A stretch of 64,000 bases of DNA from JBEIGE01 sp040382055 (GTDB lineage Bacteria > Pseudomonadota > Gammaproteobacteria > Burkholderiales > Burkholderiaceae_C), in NCBI GenBank assembly GCA_040382055.1, contig JBEIGE010000009.1, forward strand, positions 1 through 64,000. Reading direction: 5' to 3'. The position numbers and the translations under genes are program-made. Positions 7,129 to 15,968 of this stretch are shown piece after piece (position 1 is the first letter of the stretch; each line of letters opens with the position of its first letter). The notes below the pieces were generated by a model. That model was not told the origin of the DNA and did no database searches. It saw only the letters and a program-made list of their open reading frames with translations.

Positions 7129-7935
7129 ATGAACCGCCAAAATGAAAATGTGTTTAATGGCTGGCAAGTTATGGCATTGCCCTTCTATCAAGAGCCGCCT
7201 CAACTAGTCGCGGTGCGGGCACAGCACATACCCGAGAGGCACTTTTTTGCTCGACATCGCCACGCATGGAATCAGTTGATTTATGCAGTGTCAGGCGTTT
7301 TGACGGTGTCAGTCGACAGAAACTGCTTCATCGTGCCCAGCAACCACGCCGTCTGGATGCCAACTTGCATGTCGCACGAGGTTGGGTCTAGACAAGGCGC
7401 TGAATTTCGTAGCTTGTATGTGGCGGCCAAGCCTGATCCAGGCCTGCCATCTGTGTGTGCAGCTTACGAGGTTTCGCCACTTCTCAAAGCCTTAATCATC
7501 GAGGCCGCCAGTCTCAACGCAGGTGATGAACCTACTTACGCAGGACGCGTGAAGCGATTAATGATTGATCAATTACCGAGACTTTTGAAGGCTCGCTTTT
7601 CACTGCCTTGGCCAACAGCTGGGAGCAAACTGCAACGGCTTTGTGAAGCCTTGTATGACGACCCAAGCGATATGCGCAGCAGCCAGCAATGGAGTGAAGT
7701 GTTGAACATGTCAAGCCGCTCAATGTCGAGGCAATTTGAAGCGGAATTGGGTGTAAACCTGCGGTCTTGGCGAAGCCGACTTAGACTGCTACGGTCGGTC
7801 GAACTATTGCAAAACGGTGCTTCCATTACAACCACGGCGCTGTCTCTTGGCTACAGCTCGACATCGGCATTCAGCTATATGTTTCATGCGGAGATGGGTT
7901 GCTGCCCGACACATTACCGTCGTCAGCATGGCTAA
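7129..7935 (+). CDS. AraC-family transcriptional regulator
   Basis: A 268-residue regulator. The N-terminal half is an AraC-type cupin sensor (RHRHAWNQLIYAVSGVLTVS, with His residues in the barrel). The C-terminal half (about 165-268) holds two helix-turn-helix motifs, including ASITTTALSLGYSSTSAFSY and the family ending CCPTHYRRQ. It is divergent from the MFS-cupin-ridA operon with a 59-bp gap, so it most likely senses the substrate of that operon. The intergenic strip is AT-rich near its own start (CATAATATTTAT), which suits a promoter. The start at 7129 is the first ATG. Confidence 0.9.
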   Translation: MNRQNENVFNGWQVMALPFYQEPPQLVAVRAQHIPERHFFARHRHAWNQLIYAVSGVLTVSVDRNCFIVPSNHAVWMPTCMSHEVGSRQGAEFRSLYVAAKPDPGLPSVCAAYEVSPLLKALIIEAASLNAGDEPTYAGRVKRLMIDQLPRLLKARFSLPWPTAGSKLQRLCEALYDDPSDMRSSQQWSEVLNMSSRSMSRQFEAELGVNLRSWRSRLRLLRSVELLQNGASITTTALSLGYSSTSAFSYMFHAEMGCCPTHYRRQHG

Positions 7936-8516
7936 TTTAGCTTCGCTTGCTCTCTTCACGTAAGGCATTCGCCTAATCCGGTATGGCCGTGCGCGGTGGC
8001 ACAGGCCTGCGAAGTCCTGGCTTCATAGCAGGCGTTGTAATATTTTTGACTTCGCTTTCGTGCTTGCTAATATGTAAGAAGTAGAAATCTTGTGTAAATT
8101 CTCGATACTAAATGGCTGCCAGATACCGGTCATTCTTAAATACTCGTTCCTGGCCCAAAGTGATTGCTGGAATGGGTTGGAAGCAGCTATTTACTGGGCG
8201 CTTTTCATGTCACGTTCGTTGCGGGAGCTGACTTAGAGATTCGTAATCTGCCCGCCCCAATGCGGCCGATGCGTTTAAATGGGCAGAAGACACAATGCAC
8301 AGGTCCTAACGATGCGCATACCCGAGTACCTGCAAAATCGGCTGAGTACAAAGGCCGAGCAGTTGGATGCAATCTGGTAAGGCCGAACTGCCAACCCGTT
8401 GGCTTTTCAATACCCACGTTGGCGGATTGACTGCGCGGCATGCAGACCATCCATGCGGTAATACATTGCAGCGGTGCCTGCAGGCGCTGGACCCTGCTCG
8501 AATAGCCGTGCGACTG
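7936..8516. other. Intergenic gap with dispersed repeat copy D
   Basis: No supported gene. A partial copy of the dispersed repeat lies at about 8131-8190 (TCCTGGCCCAAAGTGATTGCTGGAA pattern). The rest shows only short open frames without ribosome sites. The gap separates the ends of the araC gene and dhaK, which converge, but no clear terminator hairpin with a T-run was found. Confidence 0.55.
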
Positions 8517-9506
8517 TTACATCCCCCAGCGCAGCGCCGCGGTGTGCACGGGCGCATCCCAAAGCGCCAGAAATTCGGGTGTTGCCGCCGTCACTGAGAT
8601 CGAGCACCCGGCCATTTCCAGTGATGTGACATACGAGCCGGTAAGAAATCGAACCACCTTCACCCCGCTTTTCTCCAATACGGCACGGGCTGCGTTGACC
8701 ATCAGATACAGCTCAAGCAATGGAGTGCCGCCAAAACCATTGACCAGCAGAATGACTTCCTGTCCGGCCCTCAAGGCCAGGTCCTTGAGCACCGCACCGG
8801 TGAGCTCCTGCGCGATCTCGTCGGCACTTGCCAGCGGTACTCGGCGGCGACCGGGCTCTCCATGAATACCAACGCCGACCTCCATCTCGTGCATGCCAAT
8901 CTGAAAAGTGGGTTTGCCCGCAGCAGGCACAGTGCAGGAGGTCAGGGCTACGCCCATGGAGGCGGTGGCCTTGTTGACAGCATTGCCAAGCGCCAATAGT
9001 TGGGCAAGGTTGTCGCCACGCTCCGCTGCCGCACCGAGTATTTTTTCTATGATGACTGTACCGGCCACGCCGCGCCGACCGGTGGTGTAGGTGGAGTCCT
9101 CCACCGCCACGTCATCGTTGACGATGACCACTGCATTTTCCTGGTCAAGCATCTCCGATGCCATCTGGAAATTCATCCGGTCACCCGAGTAATTCTTGAC
9201 GATAAATAGCACACCCGCACCACCATCAACCGCCTGTGCAGCGTCTAGCATCTGGTTCGGCGTGGGCGAGGTAAATATCTGACCCGGGCAGGCTGCATCG
9301 AGCATGCCGTATCCGACAAAGCCAGCATGCAGCGGTTCATGCCCAGTGCCACCGCCCGAAATCAGCACAACTTTGCCGGGCTTGGTGCGCTTGCGGCGTA
9401 CGAATTCACGGTCGACCCCTAGCGTCACAATGTCTGCATGTGCGGCAGCGAAGCCATCCAGCGATTCAGCCAGTACGGTATCCACGTCGTTCATCAAATT
9501 TTTCAT
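8517..9506 (-). CDS. dhaK: Dihydroxyacetone kinase subunit DhaK
   Basis: A 329-residue sugar-binding subunit, starting at the ATG at 9506 (MKNLMND), with GGGG a few bases upstream. It binds dihydroxyacetone or a related short ketose through a covalent hemiaminal on a His in VGVGIHGEPG, which is present here. The N-terminal GGGTGHEPLHAGFVG block is also canonical. DhaL, encoded upstream at 9550, supplies the phosphoryl group. No DhaM is encoded nearby, so the donor is unclear. As the last gene of a polyol/sugar ABC operon, the kinase probably phosphorylates the imported substrate's ketose product, which could be a C4 ketose such as erythrulose. Confidence 0.92.
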   Translation of the reverse strand: MKNLMNDVDTVLAESLDGFAAAHADIVTLGVDREFVRRKRTKPGKVVLISGGGTGHEPLHAGFVGYGMLDAACPGQIFTSPTPNQMLDAAQAVDGGAGVLFIVKNYSGDRMNFQMASEMLDQENAVVIVNDDVAVEDSTYTTGRRGVAGTVIIEKILGAAAERGDNLAQLLALGNAVNKATASMGVALTSCTVPAAGKPTFQIGMHEMEVGVGIHGEPGRRRVPLASADEIAQELTGAVLKDLALRAGQEVILLVNGFGGTPLLELYLMVNAARAVLEKSGVKVVRFLTGSYVTSLEMAGCSISVTAATPEFLALWDAPVHTAALRWGM

Positions 9507-9549
9507 AAGGTACCCCAAGTTTGATTAAGTATTGATTGGTAGAACCGGC

Positions 9550-10146
9550 TCAGGCCAGGTTCAGGCTGTCGCAAATCGAGTTAATGATCAGGGCCATGGA
9601 GCGCGAGCCCGGGTCTACATGCCCCTTGGCACGGTCACCCAAAAACGAGGAGCGCCCACGTGTGGCCTCCATATCGGCGGTAGCCTGAGCGCTATCGTGT
9701 GCGCATTGGCCTACGCGTGCCAGCAAGTCCGGACCACCGGCCGCCAGCATTTTTTGCACCGGGTCCAGCACATCCAGCAAGGTCTTCTGGCCGACCTCGG
9801 CCTTGCCCAAGCGGGTCAGCGCCTCTATGCCGCGGCGAAGGGCTACGGCCAGGTCAGCGGTTGTGACCTGCGCCGGCAGCTCTTTGCCGAGAGTGATGAG
9901 CAAGGTGCCAAATACCGGGCCCGAGGAGCCGCCAATCATGGCTACGCAGGTCTTGCCCATGGTATTGAGGGCCTCGTTGAGTGGCATGGCAGAGAGCTCA
10001 GGCAGCTTGGCCTGTATGGCCTGTGCGCCGCGTTTCATGTTGAAGCCGTGGTCACCGTCGCCAATGGCCTGGTCCAGTGCGGTCAACTCTTCCAGATGGT
10101 CGACCAGGGTTTGTGTAGCGTTTTCAATGAGGGATTTCAATGGCAT
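9550..10146 (-). CDS. dhaL: Dihydroxyacetone kinase nucleotide subunit DhaL
   Basis: A 198-residue subunit starting at ATG 10146 (MPLKSLIENA). The Mg/ADP site is seen in LDQAIGDGDHGFNMKRG (clustered Asp residues) and GGSSGPVFGTLL. The closing motif RGRSSFLGDRAKGHVDPGS is typical. DhaL holds ADP/ATP and passes phosphate to the ketose bound on DhaK. The gene lies 43 bp before dhaK and 22 bp after the last ABC ATPase gene, in one operon. ATP-type kinases usually fuse the K and L domains, while separate K and L subunits normally work with DhaM, which is missing here. Confidence 0.92.
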   Translation of the reverse strand: MPLKSLIENATQTLVDHLEELTALDQAIGDGDHGFNMKRGAQAIQAKLPELSAMPLNEALNTMGKTCVAMIGGSSGPVFGTLLITLGKELPAQVTTADLAVALRRGIEALTRLGKAEVGQKTLLDVLDPVQKMLAAGGPDLLARVGQCAHDSAQATADMEATRGRSSFLGDRAKGHVDPGSRSMALIINSICDSLNLA

Positions 10147-10168
10147 GGTGTGTTGGCGTTTGAGGAGG

Positions 10169-11200
10169 TTATGGTCTGAGCCGTTGGTCTGCTGCATCAA
10201 ACCAGAGGCACTGGGTAATCTGTATCAGCACGTCCTGCCCGGCCTGGGCGCAGTGGCCGGGGCCGCACGATGCGATAAGGTCTTGCATACTGCCCGGCAG
10301 ACGCAGGTGCAGCAGGTGCTGGTCGCTAAGGCGCTCCTGGCGCAGCACCCGGGCCGGTATGCCATCCGTCACACCAGAGTAGGCCGTGTGCACTTGTAGA
10401 TGCTCGGCGCGCACGCCAAGAGTCTGCACAGCAGCAGGCAAGGACAGTTGCGGCAAGGTGGAGCGCGGCAGCAGGTTGATGCGCGGGGAGCCCAAGCGGC
10501 TGGCTACGGCCACGGTGTCGGGGTCCTGGTAAACCTGCTGCGGCGTGCCCAACTGCACCAGACGGCCTTGGTCGAGCACGCCGATACGGTTGGCCAGGGT
10601 GAGTGCCTCGACTTGGTCGTGAGTGACATACAGCATGGTCGCGCCGGTGTCCTGCTGGATGCGCTTTAGCTCCAGTCGCAGGTCATTGCGCAGCCTGGCA
10701 TCGAGTGATGACAGCGGTTCATCCATCAAATACACAGAAGGGTTGCGTACGAGCGCCCGTCCGATTGCCACCCGCTGCATTTGCCCCCCCGAAAGCTGGG
10801 CAGCCGGGTTTTTCAGCTTGTCTTCCATGCGCAGCATGCGTGCCACCTCCAGCACCTTGGTACGGACCTCGTCCTCGCTGATCTTGCGCAACGGCGAGCG
10901 TAAGGGGAAGGCCAGGTTGTCGTACACATTGAGGTGCGGGTAGAGAGAATACTGCTGGAAAACAAAGGTCACGTCCCGCAGTGCCGGTGCCATCGCCGAG
11001 ACATCGCGGCCATCGATCCACACCGCTCCGGTGTCGGGCTTTTCGAGGCCGGCCACCAGCCGCAAGGTGGTCGTTTTGCCGGCGCCGCTAGGGCCCAGCA
11101 GCACCACGAATTCACCACTGGCAATGTCGATATCCAAGTCGCTAACCGCAGACTGGGAACCAAAGCTTTTGCTCACACCTGCGAGTTTGAGATCAGCCAT
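10169..11200 (-). CDS. ABC importer ATPase (MalK/UgpC-like), second copy
   Basis: A 343-residue ATPase with Walker A GPSGAGKTTT, signature LSGGQMQRVAIGRAL, Walker B VYLMDEPLSSLD and switch His in LYVTHDQVEA. A C-terminal regulatory OB-like domain follows from about residue 235. The start ATG at 11200 overlaps the previous ATPase stop by 8 bp (ATGGCTGA), implying coupled translation. Paired, non-identical ATPases are typical of glycerol-type importers (GlpS/GlpT), so these two probably form a heterodimer under the two permeases. Of the two, this one carries the complete signature. Confidence 0.9.
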   Translation of the reverse strand: MADLKLAGVSKSFGSQSAVSDLDIDIASGEFVVLLGPSGAGKTTTLRLVAGLEKPDTGAVWIDGRDVSAMAPALRDVTFVFQQYSLYPHLNVYDNLAFPLRSPLRKISEDEVRTKVLEVARMLRMEDKLKNPAAQLSGGQMQRVAIGRALVRNPSVYLMDEPLSSLDARLRNDLRLELKRIQQDTGATMLYVTHDQVEALTLANRIGVLDQGRLVQLGTPQQVYQDPDTVAVASRLGSPRINLLPRSTLPQLSLPAAVQTLGVRAEHLQVHTAYSGVTDGIPARVLRQERLSDQHLLHLRLPGSMQDLIASCGPGHCAQAGQDVLIQITQCLWFDAADQRLRP

Positions 11201-12320
11201 GAGTGGCCTTTCGAGTTCCGACGGAGTTGATCGCAAGATCATCGCGCGCGGTGCGAATGGCCCACCCGCTGGCCTTATCAAACAGCGTCATTTCAGAGTT
11301 ATCCAGTTCCAGTCCGACCTGATCGCCGCGCTCCGCCTTGATGTTGACATCGACCTTCGCGCGCACGACGCAATTCAGCGCGGTTTTGAGAGTGATGATT
11401 TGGCAATTTCCCAGGTATTCCACACCGACCACTTCGGCTCGCAAGGGTGCATCGCCTGAGAGGCGAATGTGCTCAGGTCGCACGCCGTACAGCAGCGGGC
11501 GCTGGCTGACCTCTTCGCAAACGGCGGGTATGCCCACCGTGACAAGGCCGAGGTTGATACTGGTGGCTCCACGTGCCAATGCGGTGTGGGCTGGAATGAA
11601 GTTCATGGAAGGCGAGCCCATAAAGTCGGCAACGAAAACACTGGCTGGTCGCTCATAAATTTCCTGAGGCGCACCGAGTTGCTCAATCACGCCCTGATTC
11701 ATGATGGCGATCTTGTCGGCCATGGACATGGCCTCGCGCTGATCGTGTGTGACATAGACGGTGGTGGCACCCAGCCTGTCGTGCAGGGCGCGCAGTTCCT
11801 GGCACATCAGTTCACGGAATTCGGCATCCAGTGCGCCCAGCGGTTCGTCCATCATGAAGGCCATAGGTTGACGCACAATGGCCCGCCCTAATGCAACGCG
11901 CTGGCGGTCGCCGCTGGTCAGACCGGAGACTGGCATCTTCAGCAGGTGGCTGATATGCAGGGTTTTGGCAGCCTGGACTACGCGTTCCTCAATCTCGGTG
12001 CGAGGCATACCTTGGGAAACCAGCGGGAAAGCAATATTCTGGCGCACCGACATGTGCGGATAGAGCGCAAACATCTGGAACACAAAGGCAATGTCACGGG
12101 CCGATGCGCGCTTGAACGTCACATCCTCATTGCCCAGAAAAATCTGGCCTGAGGTCGGCAGTTCCAGGCCGGCGATCATCCGCAAGGTCGTGGTCTTGCC
12201 GCAGCCGGAAGGGCCCAACAGGCAGAAGAATTCACCGTCATTCACCACAAAGGAGGAGTCCTTGACAGCAGTGAAATCGGCAAATGCTTTGTGCAGATTT
12301 TGAATTCGTATCTCAGCCAT
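11193..12320 (-). CDS. ABC importer ATPase with altered signature motif
   Basis: A 375-residue ATPase starting at ATG 12320. Walker A is GPSGCGKTTT, Walker B MAFMMDEPLGALD and the switch His is in VYVTHDQREA. The signature is LTSGDRQRVALGRA rather than LSGGQ, which could make one composite ATP site weak or regulatory. A C-terminal regulatory domain (about 240-375) is present. It is separated by 4 bp from the small membrane protein gene and overlaps the next ATPase by 8 bp. The asymmetry between the two ATPases resembles other heterodimeric ABC pairs; that functional meaning is inference. Confidence 0.88.
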   Translation of the reverse strand: MAEIRIQNLHKAFADFTAVKDSSFVVNDGEFFCLLGPSGCGKTTTLRMIAGLELPTSGQIFLGNEDVTFKRASARDIAFVFQMFALYPHMSVRQNIAFPLVSQGMPRTEIEERVVQAAKTLHISHLLKMPVSGLTSGDRQRVALGRAIVRQPMAFMMDEPLGALDAEFRELMCQELRALHDRLGATTVYVTHDQREAMSMADKIAIMNQGVIEQLGAPQEIYERPASVFVADFMGSPSMNFIPAHTALARGATSINLGLVTVGIPAVCEEVSQRPLLYGVRPEHIRLSGDAPLRAEVVGVEYLGNCQIITLKTALNCVVRAKVDVNIKAERGDQVGLELDNSEMTLFDKASGWAIRTARDDLAINSVGTRKATHG

Positions 12321-12324
12321 CGTA

Positions 12325-12537
12325 TTACTCGGGAAACTTGGAGACCACCATAAACATGACAGTGCCCGCCAGCATGGTGACAAAAGACCAGGTGTAGAGC
12401 ATCAGCGCAAAAGGCTGCAGCAGCATCAGGACGCCCAGCCCGATGATGGCGCAGGCCACCAGTTCCAGCGTGTTGCGGCGCAGCCAGCGGGGCCAGTTAC
12501 TCTTTTTTTCATACAAAGTTTTTGGGGATTGGGACAT
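12325..12537 (-). CDS. Small two-helix membrane protein of the ABC operon
   Basis: A 70-residue protein with a basic N-terminal tail (YEKKSNWPRWLRRNTL) and two hydrophobic helices (about 25-46 and 48-65) joined by a short turn. It sits between the second permease (15-bp gap) and the first ATPase (4-bp gap), so it is certainly co-transcribed. Glycerol-type ABC operons often contain a small extra membrane protein, for example DUF2160, but this one is shorter and I cannot place it in that family. It may stabilise the importer; the function is unknown. Confidence 0.75.
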   Translation of the reverse strand: MSQSPKTLYEKKSNWPRWLRRNTLELVACAIIGLGVLMLLQPFALMLYTWSFVTMLAGTVMFMVVSKFPE

Positions 12538-12552
12538 GGTTAGGCTTTCGCT

Positions 12553-13509
12553 TTATTTGCGCACGGCACCAAAGGTAATTCCTCGCAAGAGGTGTTTTCG
12601 CAAGAGCACGGTGAAGACCAGAATTGGCACCAGAAACAGCGTGGTACCAGCTGCTACAGCAGGCCAGTCCATGCCCCCCTCGCCGATAATGATGGGAATA
12701 AAGGGTGGCGCGGTTTGCGCCTCGCCCGAGGTCAGCAACACCGCAAAGGCGTATTCGTTCCAGGCAAAGATCAGGCAGAAGATGGCGGTGGCCACAATGC
12801 CGGTGGTGGCCTGCGGCAGCACCACTTTGCGGAACGCTTGCAGGCGGGTGTAGCCGTCGACCATCGCGGCCTCTTCGTACTCACGCGGAATCTCGTCAAT
12901 AAAGCCCTTGAGTAACCAGACGGAGAGGGACACATTGACCGCGCTATAGAGCAAGATCATGCCTAGCCGGGTGTCGGAGAGGCCCAATTCACGGTACATC
13001 AGATAGATAGGAATGGCAACAGCAATCGGCGGCATCATGCGTGTGGACAAAATGAAGAACAACAGGTCGTCCTTGAGCGGCACTTTGAAGCGTGAAAATG
13101 CGTAGGCGGCCATCACACCAAAGCCAACCGAGAGCACGGTAGAGCCAAAGGCAATAATCAGTGAGTTGGCGAAGCGCGGCGCGAAGTTTGAAGGCCCAGC
13201 CACCACCATCTGTTGGCTGCGCGCAATTTCTTCGCAGTTGCTGGCTGAGGGCGGCAGGCTGGCAATGTACTCTTGCGTCTGGCGGGAGCGCGTGGTGAAC
13301 AGATTGCAGTAACCCTCCACCGAGGGGCTGAAGATCACTTTAGGCGGGTAGCTGATCGCATCAGCCGGTGTTTTGAAGCCGGTCATGATGATCCATGCCA
13401 ACGGAATAATCGTCACCAGTGCGTAGAACACCACCAGCACTCCAGCCAGCCAGCGGGTTTGAGACGAGGGTTCTACCACCGAGTGGGCAGTGCTGATGCC
13501 TTTGCTCAT
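12553..13509 (-). CDS. ABC sugar/polyol permease (MalG/UgpE type)
   Basis: A 318-residue inner-membrane protein with about six helices. The EAA loop that docks the ATPase is EYEEAAMVDGYTRLQAFRKV followed by VLP. An unusual hydrophilic periplasmic insert of about 50 residues (around 65-115, with two Cys) follows the first helix; such inserts occur in the glycerol/polyol subgroup. It lies 6 bp downstream of the partner permease. Together they form the channel for a carbohydrate-uptake-1 family importer, with a polyol or short sugar the likely substrate given dhaKL at the operon end. Confidence 0.9.
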   Translation of the reverse strand: MSKGISTAHSVVEPSSQTRWLAGVLVVFYALVTIIPLAWIIMTGFKTPADAISYPPKVIFSPSVEGYCNLFTTRSRQTQEYIASLPPSASNCEEIARSQQMVVAGPSNFAPRFANSLIIAFGSTVLSVGFGVMAAYAFSRFKVPLKDDLLFFILSTRMMPPIAVAIPIYLMYRELGLSDTRLGMILLYSAVNVSLSVWLLKGFIDEIPREYEEAAMVDGYTRLQAFRKVVLPQATTGIVATAIFCLIFAWNEYAFAVLLTSGEAQTAPPFIPIIIGEGGMDWPAVAAGTTLFLVPILVFTVLLRKHLLRGITFGAVRK

Positions 13510-13515
13510 GGTGCG

Positions 13516-14469
13516 TTACCGGTTCTTGATGTGGTTAAGGGCTTTGACATATATGTTTGCCAGGCCGAACACGGCAACAAACAAAATGATGGCAAAGGCA
13601 GAGGAATAACCGGTGCGCCATTTTTCAAACGCCTCTCGCTTGAGAGTGATGGACGCCACCTCGGTGGTGGAACCCGGACCACCGGAGGTCAGCAGGTTCA
13701 CCATGTCAAACATCTTGAAATTCTCAATACCGCGAAACAGTACGGCCAGCATGATGAAGGGCAGTACCATCGGCAAGGTGATGGACCAGAACTGCCGCCA
13801 CCTAGAAGCACGGTCGACTTCGGCGGCCTCATAGATGTAGTCCGGAATCGAGCGCAAGCCAGCCAGGCAAATCAACATCACATACGGTGTCCACATCCAG
13901 GTATCTACCAGAATAATGGCCCAAGGCGCCAGAGCCACTTCCCCCAGCATCGAGAAGGAAGACGGTGACACACCGGTAAGGGCGGCAGCGACGGCGTTAA
14001 ACAACCCGGTTTGCGGCTGGTACAGAAAAGCCCAGAAGTTGCCCACCACGGCGGGGGACAGCATCATGGGAATCAGGATGAGCGTGGTCCAGAAACCATG
14101 ACCACGGAACTTGCGGTCAATCAGGAAGGCCAAGGTAAAGCCGATCAGGGTTTGCAGCGAAATCGTCCAGAACACAAAGTGAGCGGTGGTTTGCATGGCG
14201 GCCCAGATATCGGGGTCTGTCAATATCGTTACGTAGTTTTCAATACCCAGATCGCTCACCGGGGCGTTGGGCCGATTAGCCCGGTAGTTGGTGAAGGAGA
14301 GCTTGATGGTCCAGATTAGCGGGAAGATGTTGATGGCCAGCAATAACAGCATGGTCGGGCCAATAAAAATCCAGGCGATGGAGCGGTCGGACAGGCCGCG
14401 CAGTTGGCTGGCCACCGGCATCGGTGTGGCGCGGGCAAGGCGGTCAACCAAAGGTGTTTGAACTGACAT
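13516..14469 (-). CDS. ABC sugar/polyol permease (MalF/UgpA type)
   Basis: A 317-residue inner-membrane protein. A first helix (WIFIGPTMLLLLAINIFPLI) is followed by the family motif WTIKLSFTNY, and the EAA loop is YIYEAAEVDRASRWRQFWSI. About six helices are visible. It pairs with the permease gene 6 bp downstream. The binding-protein gene ends 96 bp upstream; that spacer (14470-14565) has no strong terminator, so transcription probably continues. Role: inner-membrane half-channel of the importer. Confidence 0.9.
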   Translation of the reverse strand: MSVQTPLVDRLARATPMPVASQLRGLSDRSIAWIFIGPTMLLLLAINIFPLIWTIKLSFTNYRANRPNAPVSDLGIENYVTILTDPDIWAAMQTTAHFVFWTISLQTLIGFTLAFLIDRKFRGHGFWTTLILIPMMLSPAVVGNFWAFLYQPQTGLFNAVAAALTGVSPSSFSMLGEVALAPWAIILVDTWMWTPYVMLICLAGLRSIPDYIYEAAEVDRASRWRQFWSITLPMVLPFIMLAVLFRGIENFKMFDMVNLLTSGGPGSTTEVASITLKREAFEKWRTGYSSAFAIILFVAVFGLANIYVKALNHIKNR

Positions 14470-14565
14470 AGCGCTCCAGCCAATCAGGAATCGGGTTAAT
14501 GAACCCGCTCAGCGCCACCGGAGCAGAGCGGGAACACTTTCGGATGCAGGAGGACAGACCGGGTC

Positions 14566-15906
14566 TTATTTGACCTTGCCGTCGTCCTTGAAGACCTTCT
14601 TCCAGTCAGCGACAAGGCTGTCGAGAGCTTCTTTGGCGGTGCCCTTGTCGGCTACCACGAAGTCATGGACGCGCTTTTGTTGGGCCAGCATCAGTTGCGC
14701 ATAAGACGGCTCGGCCCAGAAGTCCACCACTTGGTTCATGGATTCCTGGAAGGCAGCCGCATAAGGCGCGCTCTTCAGATAGCCAGGGTCTTTGAGCACT
14801 GCGTTGTGGGCTGATGAGCCGCCGATGGCCTGCCATTTTTTCTGCACGTCGGGATTCGCAAACCACTTGATGTAGGCCAGTGCTTCATTGCGATTGGGCG
14901 AGTAAGAAACCACCGAGATACCCTGACCCCCGAGTTGCACGCCTTTCGCTTTGTCCGATGGATTCACAAAGTAGCCTATTTTGGCACCGCCCACATTGGG
15001 GTCTTTGTCCAGACCCGGGAAGAAGGCAAACCAGTTCATCATCATAGCCACCTGCCCGGACTTGAACGCGTCCAGGCCTTCGCCCATATAGGCGTTGGTC
15101 AGCCCGGGTGGTGTGCTGCCTTTGTGGAGCGACTTATAAAACTCAAGGGCCCTGATTGAATCCGCGGAATTGACGAATCCGTCCAGTGCATAAGGTTTTT
15201 TGGGGTCTTGGTATTTGAAGCCAAAGGGGTACAGCACATTGCTCACACCCATGGTGATGCCTTCGGAGCCACGCTCAGTGAAAATATAGGCGCCGTAGAC
15301 TTTCTTGCCATCGATCATGCGGCCCTGGAAAAACTCGGACACTTGTTTGAACTCTGTCCAGGTCTTGGGTGGTGCCAAATCACGGTTGAACTTCTTCTTA
15401 AACTCAGCCTGGATCTCAGGCTTGGCAAACCAGTCCTTGCGGTAGGTCCAGCCAAGGGCATCGGCCATCGCTGGCAAGGCCCAGTAATTGGGTGAATTCT
15501 TGGGCCACTCGGCGTAGCCAACCACGGTGGCCGGCGCAAAGTCGGTCATCTTGATGCCTTCCTTGGCGAAGAAGTCATTGAGCTTGACGTAGTGGCCGCT
15601 CTCGGCAGCTCCGCCAATCCACTGGCTGTCACCAATGATCAGATCACACAGTTTACCTTTGGAATTGAGCTCATTGAGCATGCGGTCCGCAAAGTTGGGC
15701 CATGGCACGAATTCGAACTTCATCTTGACCTTGCTCTGCGCAGTAAAGTCCTTGGACAGTTCGACCAAGGCATTGGCCGGATCCCATGCAGCCCAGCACA
15801 GGGTGATGGTCTTTTCCTGCGCTTGCGCAACCGTACTTCCCAGACTCAGCGCTGCTGCCAGTGCCACAGACGCCAGCGCCGGCAAATTTTTGAAAATCTT
15901 CTTCAT
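14566..15906 (-). CDS. Extracellular solute-binding protein of the ABC importer
   Basis: A 446-residue periplasmic protein. The ATG at 15906 is preceded by GAGGAGAACG, a strong ribosome site; longer in-frame starts lack one. The signal peptide ends near AQA (residues 27-29). The mature part begins KTITLCWAAWDPANALVELS and continues with the usual family-1 binding-protein features, including repeated aromatic residues likely to stack on a sugar or polyol. It is the highest-expressed member of such operons and directly follows the LacI gene. The predicted substrate is a polyol or small sugar; glycerol, erythritol or threitol are possible, and sequence alone cannot choose. Confidence 0.9.
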   Translation of the reverse strand: MKKIFKNLPALASVALAAALSLGSTVAQAQEKTITLCWAAWDPANALVELSKDFTAQSKVKMKFEFVPWPNFADRMLNELNSKGKLCDLIIGDSQWIGGAAESGHYVKLNDFFAKEGIKMTDFAPATVVGYAEWPKNSPNYWALPAMADALGWTYRKDWFAKPEIQAEFKKKFNRDLAPPKTWTEFKQVSEFFQGRMIDGKKVYGAYIFTERGSEGITMGVSNVLYPFGFKYQDPKKPYALDGFVNSADSIRALEFYKSLHKGSTPPGLTNAYMGEGLDAFKSGQVAMMMNWFAFFPGLDKDPNVGGAKIGYFVNPSDKAKGVQLGGQGISVVSYSPNRNEALAYIKWFANPDVQKKWQAIGGSSAHNAVLKDPGYLKSAPYAAAFQESMNQVVDFWAEPSYAQLMLAQQKRVHDFVVADKGTAKEALDSLVADWKKVFKDDGKVK

Positions 15907-15968
15907 GTAACGTTCTCCTCGAAAGTAATTAATAAAGTCAAACACACCAACACACACCCGGTTACCGC

